DNA from: a virus
Length of the DNA stretch: 29,533 nucleotides
Reading direction: 5' to 3' (one strand)
IMG/VR virus record: IMGVR_UViG_3300031565_000248
Location: 1 to 29,533 of that record
The position numbers and the translations under genes were made by a program. Below are positions 22,888-29,533 of the stretch, piece by piece. Below the pieces are notes generated by a model. That model did no database searches and was not told where the DNA came from. It saw nothing but the letters and a program-made list of their open reading frames with translations. How positions within the stretch are numbered: the stretch's first letter is position 1; each line of letters begins with the position of its first letter.

Positions 22888-23391
22888 TTACTTTGTATCA
22901 CAAATTATGAACTTGCCGAATGGGAACGCCTTGACAACTGACCGAATTTTATCATGGAATCGCCCATTAGCCATCCATCTTGCTGCTGTCTGCATTGCAT
23001 GTGACGGAGGCTGGGGAATAACTTTGCCGTCTGCTTCAAGGTCATGTCCGCCTTTACCAACACCGTCAACCGAATTACCGAAAATATCAATTTGACCTGA
23101 TTGCTTCGGTCTGCTGCGGATTTTGTTATCACGACGGGCAGGATTCCACATTGGACTGTTTTTATAAGCCGATAATGCGGGGTTTCCAGAATCCATTTTT
23201 GAGCCCGAGCCCCACTCGTCAAGCGTAGCCCACGGTCCGCCAACGATACTTGCAACAATTATGCCCGCAACTTCTTTGATTGCTTCATCTTCCAGGTCAG
23301 CTTCACCCTCAGGAGTCAACATGCCTTGTCTTGCACTTAGTAAAAGTTCCTGTTGCAATTGCTTCATTGCACCCAAAAGATTCAAGTACAA
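22888..23391 (-). CDS. Head-tail joining / HK97 gp10-like protein
   Basis: A 167-residue product if TTG 23391 is used. ATG 23367 with GGGTG nearby is an alternative start (159 residues), and neither site is strong. The sequence has a helical N-terminus and then a Trp/Pro/Gly-rich region (IVGGPWATLDEWGSGSKMD...NSPMWNPARRDNKIRSRPKQSG). It ends with a basic helix (HAMQTAARWMANGRFHDKIRSVVKAF) reminiscent of gp10-like neck proteins. It lies in the expected slot between the connector genes and the tail terminator. Confidence 0.6.
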   Translation of the reverse strand: MYLNLLGAMKQLQQELLLSARQGMLTPEGEADLEDEAIKEVAGIIVASIVGGPWATLDEWGSGSKMDSGNPALSAYKNSPMWNPARRDNKIRSRPKQSGQIDIFGNSVDGVGKGGHDLEADGKVIPQPPSHAMQTAARWMANGRFHDKIRSVVKAFPFGKFIICDTK

Positions 23392-23420
23392 GAAATCAGC
23401 ACAGGATTGGCCGTCAAATC

Positions 23421-23882
23421 TTACCCCATGTGCATCAACTCCATCATCTGACCATTTGCATACCTCATGAATTTCTCTCGCTTCTTATTCCAGTTACGCT
23501 TATATTCCGGAATGTCGTATGGCGGTGTAGAGGTCCGGCTTTTTAAAGCAAGGCAGAGAACCCCAGCAAGATAATTCAATGCGGCATCATTGAGCTGTTC
23601 ATACTTCTTTTCCGTATTTACAAATTTGCCATATTTCCGCATTTCTTCAACAACAGGAGCAATGAGCAGCTTCATTGCGCCAACATTCAAATCAGCATCG
23701 ATTATCCGATCTGGGAGTAGTGTTTCATCAATAGTGAGCATCTTGCGGATTCGTTCATGATAGCCCTTACCTAGATATTCTTCATAGCCTTTTGAGTTGT
23801 TTTTATCTTCTGAGGTATCCGAAAGCATAGCTTTAAATTCTTCCGGAATCTCATTTGCAATTTCTTTTGATTCGTTTTGCAT
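23421..23882 (-). CDS. Head-completion or neck protein of unknown family
   Basis: A 153-residue acidic, helical protein with AGGAGG before ATG 23882. The N-terminal 30 residues are Glu/Asp/Asn-rich and probably disordered; the remainder is helical with a conserved-looking LLIAPVVEEMRKYGKFVN segment. I recognise no motif. Position among head-tail joining genes suggests a structural or assembly role. Confidence 0.6.
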   Translation of the reverse strand: MQNESKEIANEIPEEFKAMLSDTSEDKNNSKGYEEYLGKGYHERIRKMLTIDETLLPDRIIDADLNVGAMKLLIAPVVEEMRKYGKFVNTEKKYEQLNDAALNYLAGVLCLALKSRTSTPPYDIPEYKRNWNKKREKFMRYANGQMMELMHMG

Positions 23883-23902
23883 GATTTTCGCCTCCTAATA
23901 TT

Positions 23903-24481
23903 TTAATCTGGTCTCAAATCTGTTGAAAGTTGAATCCTTAAGACTCCTATCAAACCTATGGAGTCCACCGACTCAACTTGATAATTACTGCCATCATAAA
24001 CCATCCTATCAAGGGCAATTGCACTGATTGACTTCGGAACTTGGAAAACATACTTTGTTGCATCCAATAGCCCCGGGTCCTCCTGCCGTAAATTTGCTGT
24101 GACGATTGCGCCATAGGACGGTACACTTGAAACTTGAACCTGCCACTCCTGCACGACATTGTTGTTCTCGTCCACAGTCTCAACAAAACGCTCATGCATC
24201 AGGTCGGCATTCGTCTTAACACAGAAGAAAATGTCCTCGCCGGATTCTGGGTCATTGTCAACTGACTGTATAAGGTACTCATTTGTGCTAACAGAAAATA
24301 CCTCACCGCTGGCAAGCCCGGCATCAGCAAGGATTAAACCTTCCCAGGCTGCATCACGAATGCCGATATTGCTGGTTGACTTTGAAGAGCGCTTCATTGA
24401 GACTTTTGAAGTTATAATCGGAGTCCGACTTATTGAGCATGAAAGCCCACGAGCATTAAGCATTTTACCTGCATACGACAT
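23903..24481 (-). CDS. Head-tail joining protein (stopper-like)
   Basis: The frame is open from GTG 24490, but ATG 24481 with GGTGA five bases upstream gives a 192-residue protein starting MSYAGKMLNARG. The N-terminus has a Ser/Thr/Lys-rich patch (SRTPIITSKVSMKRSSKST); the rest is strand-rich with 'ATKYVFQVPKSISAIALDRMVYDGSNYQVESVDSI'-type strands typical of head-closure/stopper proteins. It lies directly after the connector-like gene, where the stopper normally is. Confidence 0.6.
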   Translation of the reverse strand: MSYAGKMLNARGLSCSISRTPIITSKVSMKRSSKSTSNIGIRDAAWEGLILADAGLASGEVFSVSTNEYLIQSVDNDPESGEDIFFCVKTNADLMHERFVETVDENNNVVQEWQVQVSSVPSYGAIVTANLRQEDPGLLDATKYVFQVPKSISAIALDRMVYDGSNYQVESVDSIGLIGVLRIQLSTDLRPD

Positions 24482-24495
24482 AATTGTCACCGCCC

Positions 24496-24921
24496 TTAAT
24501 GATGATGATGGTGATGATGAGATGGGGAAGAAATGCTGAAATGAGAAAAGGATGAGATGGTAACGGTACTTATATTCCCGATATATCCATCCCTCTCTGT
24601 CTCAAAATCAGCCTTCTTTTGCGTCCAATCAATACTAAGTTCATGAGTTTCGCTGGGTCCCTGCTGACGTACTGGCAACCGTGCAGGCATGGAGATGGAC
24701 AATAAGCTTGCGCACTCACAAACCACGGCAGCTTCCAGATAAATTAAATCATCATCTGTCAAGCTGGCGTAATCGGGCACTTGCTTTATTATATTTGCCT
24801 CTGCCACGGAAACAACCTCTGGTTGACCTATTGATGCATCAGAGAGATAAGGCTCTAAAACGCCCATTTTGGAACGAATTCGAGCCTCCCATCCTACAAC
24901 GGTCAAAATCCTGTTACTCAT
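24496..24921 (-). CDS. Head-tail connector (gp6-like) with a natural C-terminal His7 tail
   Basis: A 141-residue protein. ATG 24921 overlaps the endonuclease stop by ATGA, and its ribosome binding site lies in the endonuclease 3' end. The helical body (ASLTDDDLIYLEAAVVCECASLLSISMPARLPVRQQGPS...WTQKKADFETERDGYI) resembles gp6/gp15-like connectors that sit under the portal. The final residues are Ser-Pro-Ser followed by seven histidines, preceded by a Ser/Phe/His-rich linker. This His tract is unusual for the family. Confidence 0.7.
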   Translation of the reverse strand: MSNRILTVVGWEARIRSKMGVLEPYLSDASIGQPEVVSVAEANIIKQVPDYASLTDDDLIYLEAAVVCECASLLSISMPARLPVRQQGPSETHELSIDWTQKKADFETERDGYIGNISTVTISSFSHFSISSPSHHHHHHH

Positions 24922-26081
24922 ATAATCACCTCGCTGGACTTATTTCTGGACTCGAACAGAATTCCCAGTCCGGACAAATTTTGCTCAAGTATTTGGTGTA
25001 ACTTTCTAAACTGCCGATACGATATTCTAACAAGAGGTATATTGCGTTCTTGACAATACATTGTTTTGATATTGTCGTTAATCTTTAATCGAAAAAATGC
25101 CTTTTCTCCACCAAATGCCTTTACTGGTTTAAAATGCTGCACACCATCAAACTCAATTAATGCAATAAGAAATTTATCCTTAAAAACTCCAAAATCAAAA
25201 GGTAACGGAAATATGTTTTTGCAATCATTAATCTTATATCCCATGACAAAATCAATTCCTTTTGATTCTAAATATTTCCTTATAAGTTTTTCTCCTATGC
25301 TTTTTGATGAATTTGCGCAATATGGGCATCTATTCCCGCTTAAAAACATTGATGGAGTTACTTCGTAAACTTGCCCACAATCAGAATGCATCATTTCGAT
25401 TTTTATGTCATTTTTCTCATATCGACCAATTACTTGATATTCATCTGCCTCTAAAGCATAAACTCTTTCTACAAATTCGCCTTGAGACATTGTGCGCTTT
25501 TCCCCGTTGAGCCGATACATGCATTTAGGGCATCTTGTACCTTTCAGAAACCACATCGGGCTTGCATTCCATTCATGTCCGCATGTGTTATGTCTCATTT
25601 TTATAGGGATATTATTTTTGCGATATTGCCCTAAAACCGAATATTCATCTCCAGCCAACTCAAGTACTTGGCTTGTGAATTGTTCGGTTGTCCGTGCATG
25701 TTTTCTGCCATATTCAGTATATTTACATTTTGGACAGCCATGTCCAGCAAGAAGACTATGAGGAGTTTTGTATATTTCTCTTCCGCATACGTTATGCCTC
25801 ATTTTAATATTTGCTTGTGCTTTAATATACGGTTCAAGAATTGTAAATTCATCCCCATAGAGCGATTTTACTTCTTGCAGAAACTGTTCGTTGGTCTTTA
25901 AACCAGCAGGAGGCAAAGGGATTCTATTCGCCTTACGAATTGCTGACTTTTCTCTGCTTATTAGTTTCCTACAATTCTTACAGACCGATGTGAGACCATA
26001 TTTTCCGGTCTTTTGCTTGCTAAAATATTCATTGGTAGCCGGATATTCATTATTACATCCCGTGCAAATCTTATAATTCAT
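24918..26081 (-). CDS. Free-standing homing endonuclease: zinc modules plus VSR/EDxHD-like nuclease
   Basis: A 387-residue protein with GAGGTGATG before ATG 26081. An N-terminal zinc ribbon (C6-x2-C9...C34-x2-C37) is followed by three repeats of about 68 residues ending in MRHxxCG...PxxxLxGxxCPxC (zinc pairs near C99/C116-C119, C167/C184-C187, C235/C252-C255). The C-terminal nuclease has F-D-F-G-V-F (295-300), I-E-F-D-G-V-Q-H (309-316) and a basic helix with N-D-N-I-K (335-339). It shares EFDGxxHFKP with the endonuclease at 19833..20945. It lies between the capsid and connector genes and has its own promoter. Related proteins are seen as free-standing phage homing endonucleases; activity is inferred. 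Confidence 0.82.
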   Translation of the reverse strand: MNYKICTGCNNEYPATNEYFSKQKTGKYGLTSVCKNCRKLISREKSAIRKANRIPLPPAGLKTNEQFLQEVKSLYGDEFTILEPYIKAQANIKMRHNVCGREIYKTPHSLLAGHGCPKCKYTEYGRKHARTTEQFTSQVLELAGDEYSVLGQYRKNNIPIKMRHNTCGHEWNASPMWFLKGTRCPKCMYRLNGEKRTMSQGEFVERVYALEADEYQVIGRYEKNDIKIEMMHSDCGQVYEVTPSMFLSGNRCPYCANSSKSIGEKLIRKYLESKGIDFVMGYKINDCKNIFPLPFDFGVFKDKFLIALIEFDGVQHFKPVKAFGGEKAFFRLKINDNIKTMYCQERNIPLVRISYRQFRKLHQILEQNLSGLGILFESRNKSSEVII

Positions 26082-26099
26082 ATCATCACCTCAGTAATA

Positions 26100-26128
26100 A
26101 TTGTACCATAAATTACATGTAAGTACAA
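26100..26128 (-). promoter_or_regulatory. Promoter of the zinc-module endonuclease
   Basis: Minus-strand TTGTAC (26123-26128), 17-base spacer, TACAAT (26100-26105), 19 bases before ATG 26081. The spacer holds the perfect palindrome TTACATGTAA (26113-26122). TTGTAC and GTACAA also form an inverted repeat around it. Confidence 0.7.
26113..26122. promoter_or_regulatory. Palindromic operator candidate between divergent promoters
   Basis: TTACATGTAA is a 10-bp perfect palindrome lying inside the endonuclease promoter and 11 bases upstream of the -35 of the divergent ribbon-helix-helix gene. It is a plausible binding site for that protein, a repressor-type fold. Confidence 0.5.
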
Positions 26129-26132
26129 GCAC

Positions 26133-26161
26133 TTTACATCAATGCCTTGTTGTTGTATTAT
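26133..26161 (+). promoter_or_regulatory. Promoter of the ribbon-helix-helix gene
   Basis: TTTACA (26133-26138), 17-base spacer, TATTAT (26156-26161), 22 bases before ATG 26184, with a GGGAGG ribosome binding site between. Confidence 0.65.
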
Positions 26162-26183
26162 TAATGCAAAGGGAGGTAATTCC

Positions 26184-26357
26184 ATGGATGATAAGAAATT
26201 GCGCTTAAAAAACAGAACACCGCTTTCCAATGCCATAGAAAACAAATTATTTATTAGTCTGCAAAAACTTTCAAAAACTACGCGCATACCGATTTCAAGG
26301 CTACTCGATGAAGCTGTAGAGGACTTACTTAGCAAATATGACGTAAAGGGGATTTAA
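26184..26357 (+). CDS. Ribbon-helix-helix protein, divergent from the endonuclease
   Basis: A 57-residue protein. The frame is open from 26142, but GGGAGG sits eight bases before ATG 26184. After a basic tail the sequence NRTPLSNAIENKLFISLQKLSKTTRIPISRLLDEAVEDLLSKY has the strand-helix-helix pattern of the RHH_3-type small DNA-binding proteins. It is the only plus-strand gene inside the phage structural region and runs antisense to the late operon, with its own promoter and hairpin terminator. The shared intergenic palindrome suggests that it represses itself and the neighbouring endonuclease. Together they may be a mobile pair. Confidence 0.8.
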   Translation: MDDKKLRLKNRTPLSNAIENKLFISLQKLSKTTRIPISRLLDEAVEDLLSKYDVKGI

Positions 26358-26368
26358 CCCCTTATTTG
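26346..26368 (+). terminator. Hairpin at the convergent ends of the RHH and capsid genes
   Basis: Stem AAGGGG (26346-26351) / CCCCTT (26358-26363) with loop ATTTAA, then ATTTG. The RHH stop codon lies in the loop region. The T-run is weak on both strands, so it may act bidirectionally at low efficiency. Confidence 0.5.
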
Positions 26369-26378
26369 TAGAAATTTG

Positions 26379-27464
26379 TCAATTTATTTCAAGCACAGCC
26401 GACGCTTCCTGCATGATCTTGTTGAAACCAGCATTCTCGGAGATCGTCAGAACTTCCGTCTGATTCAATATGAATCTTCCTGCCTCTTGCACTTCCGAGC
26501 CGATTTCAGTGACCTTCTCAATTGCGTACCTTGAGTCAAGTCCATAAATGGCAGCATGGGCATTGAGAGCTTCAACCTGAGGCTCATAGAGTAGGGTGAA
26601 TTCAGAGAATATGCCCTGAGGCATTTGAACCTTGGCCGGCAATGCCATTCCACCGATGAGCAATGCAACAAGATGGGATGCAGTAGCAGCGGGGAAGAGC
26701 ACATTTAATATCTGCAATAAACCAGCTTCGTTGGCAACCATAGTATTGCATTTGTATGGGAAGAACTTCAGCAAGAATGAAATCAACGCGTTCTGAGAAA
26801 GGGTCCCTGAAGATGCGGAGGTATCAAGAGTAGTGTTTTTATACTGAGTTGCGGCATTGTCATTTCCGTCGCCATCCAAGATTACATCCAGGATATCCAG
26901 AACTTCATCACAACTTGCCTGCTGCCCGATCCTTCTGATATGAAGTGCCAGCAAATCAATTTTCATCCTGCGGATAACTTCATAGGATGACTCGATTGCG
27001 TTACCAAACTTGTATATTTTGGTTGTGTTCTCAGCAGTAACAAGCCTGGATTTTGGAAGGTCTGTGGCTTCTACAACTCTTTTTCTCTTTGCAGCCTTCG
27101 TATTTGCAGTAGTATTTTTACAGTAAATTGTCCTATAGGCATTTCCCTCAATAGGAGTAGTCATGCCGACAAGATATCGTATAATACTGTCTGCAATCAG
27201 ACTTTCTCTTAGTGTTGCACCAACAAATTCAGGGAAAAGGACTTTGCTTTCATCAGTCCTATAAAACGCATCGACCTTTGAAGCGTTAATTCCCTTTTCC
27301 GGAATAGTTTTTGTCACTATACCGTGTTCTTTAAATTGTCTTTCCAAAGCCGATAATGTCGAAACTTCACTATTTGGGTCAAGTCTATCGAGCAGTTGAG
27401 TAAATGTTATGCCCTCTTTTTTTGCCTGGTCATACATTTCTCTTGCTAATGCAATTTTACCCAT
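26379..27464 (-). CDS. Major capsid protein (HK97 fold)
   Basis: A 361-residue protein with AAAGGATGTG before ATG 27464. The N-terminal 50-60 residues are helical and charged (LAREMYDQAKKEGITFTQLLDRL). The central part has the HK97-type features: L-F-P-E-F-V-G-A-T-L-R-E near residue 78, a long spine helix (SSYEVIRRMKIDLLALHIRRIGQQASCDEVLDILDVILDGDG) and a strand-rich C-terminus (PQVEALNAHAAIYGLDSRYAIEKVTEIGSEVQEAGRFI). Its place after the protease and decoration genes and before the connector genes supports the call. About 415 subunits would form the usual T=7 shell if the capsid is standard. Confidence 0.82.
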   Translation of the reverse strand: MGKIALAREMYDQAKKEGITFTQLLDRLDPNSEVSTLSALERQFKEHGIVTKTIPEKGINASKVDAFYRTDESKVLFPEFVGATLRESLIADSIIRYLVGMTTPIEGNAYRTIYCKNTTANTKAAKRKRVVEATDLPKSRLVTAENTTKIYKFGNAIESSYEVIRRMKIDLLALHIRRIGQQASCDEVLDILDVILDGDGNDNAATQYKNTTLDTSASSGTLSQNALISFLLKFFPYKCNTMVANEAGLLQILNVLFPAATASHLVALLIGGMALPAKVQMPQGIFSEFTLLYEPQVEALNAHAAIYGLDSRYAIEKVTEIGSEVQEAGRFILNQTEVLTISENAGFNKIMQEASAVLEIN

Positions 27465-27497
27465 TAAATTTCACATCCTTTCAATGATTTGAGCACA

Positions 27498-27546
27498 AAA
27501 ATAGACCGCTAATAAACGGTCTGCATGATTGCCCTGTTTCGGGCAT
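27498..27546 (-). terminator. Hairpin terminator/attenuator between decoration and capsid genes
   Basis: On the minus strand a TGCCCGAAACAGGGCA hairpin (about 27530-27546) is followed by AGACCG...CGGTCT (27503-27522) and then ATTTTTG. The second is a typical intrinsic terminator lying about 40 bases upstream of the capsid start. Confidence 0.65.
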
Positions 27547-27570
27547 TTATCTTTTGTCGAGTGACAAAGT

Positions 27571-27987
27571 TTAGCCTATGAACACTACAACAGTGTTGAC
27601 CTCTGCTGTATCATCAACTGACTCTGCACGTGCTTGGCCGCGACCAGCTGCAGTTTGAATTGCGCATGCACTTACTGCGCCTGATCCATCAACACAAACA
27701 TAATCGCCTGCCGTTGGCAAGTAACCCGATATACCAGGAGCAGTCTTATAACCTTCAACCTGAACACCCATATATCCATCATCTTCATATCTGTCGATAA
27801 TGCCATCCAACGGGTCGCCAGCATCACCATAACCCATCTGACCATTACCGGTAATTGTTACAGCGCATGCCGAAGCATAAACATAAGCAGCACCGGAAAC
27901 AAGAGCTACAGCGCTTACGCTACCATGAGTCTGATATGTCACATACCTTGCACCTATGCCTTCAAAATCCTGTACACGTCTTGACAT
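27571..27987 (-). CDS. Capsid decoration / stabilising protein
   Basis: A 138-residue protein starting at ATG 27987 after AAGGGATGTG. It is rich in Gly, Ala, Val and Ser with short strands (VSAVALVSGAAYVYASACAVTITGNGQMGYGDAGDPLDGIIDRYEDDGYMGVQVEGYKTAPGISG is the pattern in the middle). This resembles the fold of small capsid-decoration proteins that trimerise on HK97-type shells (DUF2190 or lambda gpD-like position). Its place between protease and capsid genes agrees. Assigned by composition and position. Confidence 0.6.
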   Translation of the reverse strand: MSRRVQDFEGIGARYVTYQTHGSVSAVALVSGAAYVYASACAVTITGNGQMGYGDAGDPLDGIIDRYEDDGYMGVQVEGYKTAPGISGYLPTAGDYVCVDGSGAVSACAIQTAAGRGQARAESVDDTAEVNTVVVFIG

Positions 27988-28019
27988 TGTTTTTCACATC
28001 CCTTCACAAATTTTGTCAT

Positions 28020-28043
28020 AAAAATAACCGCTGTTTAGCGGCT
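28020..28043 (-). terminator. Hairpin terminator/attenuator after the protease gene
   Basis: Minus-strand AGCCGC (28038-28043) pairs with GCGGTT (28026-28031), loop TAAACA, followed by ATTTTTATG. It is located between the protease stop (28075) and the decoration gene start (27987). Confidence 0.65.
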
Positions 28044-28074
28044 TTAAACTTATTTATTTACTTGCTTTACTTGC

Positions 28075-29520
28075 TTATTTCATTTTGTAAGCTTCATCAG
28101 GTAAGTCACCAACAGAAGCGTTTCCCTGACCTGCTGCTGGATCCGTCTGTCTTTTTGCCGGGATAGTTGCTTTTGCCTGAGCTTCCCAAGTTTTGGCGAT
28201 ATCCTGAATTGCCGGAGTACCCATTGTTGCAAAGGTATTCTTCCAGGTATCAGCAGGGAAGTCATTGCCCATAGCCCTGACGCCCATTGCTATGGCATCA
28301 TCAACTACCTTTTGGTGATAGTCCCTACCTTCAACAGCCAGCTTCAAGATAGCATCTGCTGATGTTTCCTTACCGAGCTTTTCAACTACCTGCTCACTGG
28401 TCATAAAAGCTGCAAGCGGCTTTATCGGTTCAACAGAATCCTTTATTTTCTGGACTGCAGAATCCCACTTTTCACCCAACTGATTAAACAGCTCTTCAGC
28501 TTTGGTTTCGCCTTCCTTGAAGGTTACGCCAAATTCTTCGAGCATTTTAAGAGTTTTTTCATTTAAACTCACTTTTGGTTCATCTCCTTTCAAAACGAGA
28601 TTAGCTATGTTCTTAACCTGTTCCCTTGAAACACCTATTCTGTCGCCTATAGCAAATATGCTGTCGCGGTCTGTAGCAGAGACCTTGGCATGCTCAATCA
28701 GTCCTCCGATAGCAAATGGCTTTTTGTGGTTTGCTTTTTTGACCATGGTCAACAAACCGGTTCGCTCACTATATGTGGCTATAATAGGTTTTAAGGGGTC
28801 TATATCTTTTAGGTCGGTTATGACCTGATAGATACCGTGTTCATTTTGAAGCTCATCCCCAGCAGACATAGACATGATTTCAGATCCAGGATATGCGCCA
28901 TCGAAGACACCGGAATGCTCATATAACCCGCCGGGAGGACATGCTTTAATGTAGCATAAGAGCTCTTCTTCGGAATCGTCTTCCTTCTTGATTTTATATG
29001 TCTCTCCTGGATAATGAGGGCAATCATCGCTATGGAAAAGATCGTTCCCGCATATCGAGCAAATGCCGACATTAAAGTAAAAGCCTATGGAAGTATCAAA
29101 AAGCGTTCCACCTTCTATGCTCCGGATAAGACCATCTGTGTTTATACCGTCGATATCGACGCCTCGCATCATATATGTAGAACCGTTAAGAGAAATAGTT
29201 TCTCCTTCCTCAATGCCAGGTCCATATTGCGATTCGAAAGTTCGTCCGTAAGGAATGGCTGGTTTTGGTCGACCGCCTACTCCGAGGAATCCGCCATTAT
29301 GCCAACTATGGTCAAGAAGAAACGAAACGCCCTTGTTTGCATTTGCGGCAAAAACGTCAAGCAACTCTTTTTGAAGCTGGACATACCGGTCGGGAATTAT
29401 CATGTCGCCAGCAAGCTTTGATGGAAAAACAAAAACATCTTCTTCGCTAAGCTTTCGTCTTGCAAGCTTATTTATTTTTGCAAGTTGAGCTTCGGTTGGT
29501 ACTCCGTATATATCTGGCAT
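28075..29520 (-). CDS. Prohead protease fused to a scaffold-like C-terminus
   Basis: The frame is open from GTG 29529, but ATG 29520 has AAGGTGG five bases upstream, giving 481 residues. The protease part resembles the U35/HK97-type prohead protease: F-L-L-D-H-S-W with H71 and F-D-T-S-I-G-F with S144, the His/Ser of the active site. A zinc-finger-like insert follows (C154-x2-C157...H163...C167-x-H169). Residues about 290-481 are helical and charged with few aromatic residues, like the scaffolding region that is cleaved off during head assembly. It is the first gene of the window's late operon; portal and terminase should be just outside the right edge. Confidence 0.75.
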   Translation of the reverse strand: MPDIYGVPTEAQLAKINKLARRKLSEEDVFVFPSKLAGDMIIPDRYVQLQKELLDVFAANANKGVSFLLDHSWHNGGFLGVGGRPKPAIPYGRTFESQYGPGIEEGETISLNGSTYMMRGVDIDGINTDGLIRSIEGGTLFDTSIGFYFNVGICSICGNDLFHSDDCPHYPGETYKIKKEDDSEEELLCYIKACPPGGLYEHSGVFDGAYPGSEIMSMSAGDELQNEHGIYQVITDLKDIDPLKPIIATYSERTGLLTMVKKANHKKPFAIGGLIEHAKVSATDRDSIFAIGDRIGVSREQVKNIANLVLKGDEPKVSLNEKTLKMLEEFGVTFKEGETKAEELFNQLGEKWDSAVQKIKDSVEPIKPLAAFMTSEQVVEKLGKETSADAILKLAVEGRDYHQKVVDDAIAMGVRAMGNDFPADTWKNTFATMGTPAIQDIAKTWEAQAKATIPAKRQTDPAAGQGNASVGDLPDEAYKMK

Positions 29521-29533
29521 ATTTACCACCTTC

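Overview
The window is the late (structural) region of a temperate siphovirus integrated in, or derived from, a low-GC Firmicute, most likely a member of the Clostridia. The basis is AT-rich coding sequence, strong AGGAGG-type ribosome binding sites, consensus sigma-A promoters, clostridial-type holins and an endolysin with an S-layer homology domain. Portal and terminase genes are not present and should lie beyond the right edge. The left 2.8 kb looks like host flank and/or accessory 'moron' genes.

Almost all phage genes are on the minus strand and are read from right to left. The head module (29.5-22.4 kb) has a prohead protease/scaffold, a decoration-like protein, an HK97-type major capsid protein, a head-tail connector and three or four head-completion/neck proteins. 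The tail shaft module (22.4-14.0 kb) has the tail tube, a gpG/gpT-like chaperone pair with a candidate -1 frameshift, and a tape measure protein of about 1644 residues. The tape measure gene is split by a 908-nt group I intron carrying a LAGLIDADG endonuclease; removing 18014..18921 restores the reading frame exactly.

The lysis cassette (13.9-12.2 kb: holin, NlpC/P60-SLH endolysin, second LL-H-type holin, terminator) follows the tape measure directly. It precedes the fibre genes (12.2-9.2 kb), a tyrosine recombinase (9.1-8.2 kb), two paralogous distal-tail-like proteins and a 1200-residue tail endopeptidase/tip protein (6.4-2.8 kb). Lysis genes normally end such an operon, so this order is unusual. 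A tail-tip motif fused to the second holin and the embedded recombinase suggest past module shuffling.

The late operon has been invaded by at least three homing-endonuclease-type genes of two families: the LAGLIDADG intron ORF and two free-standing genes with a VSR/EDxHD-like nuclease domain. One of the latter, between capsid and connector genes, is divergently paired with a small ribbon-helix-helix protein gene, and each has its own promoter.

The left flank holds the C-terminal end of a JAMM/JAB-like protein, a zinc-ribbon membrane protein, a candidate type I toxin with a convergent antisense RNA, two small unknown genes, a lone signal-peptide micro-ORF, and an autonomous ribbon-helix-helix plus membrane-protein operon with a perfect consensus promoter and its own terminator. 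All functional calls rest on motif recognition by eye; no database search was run.
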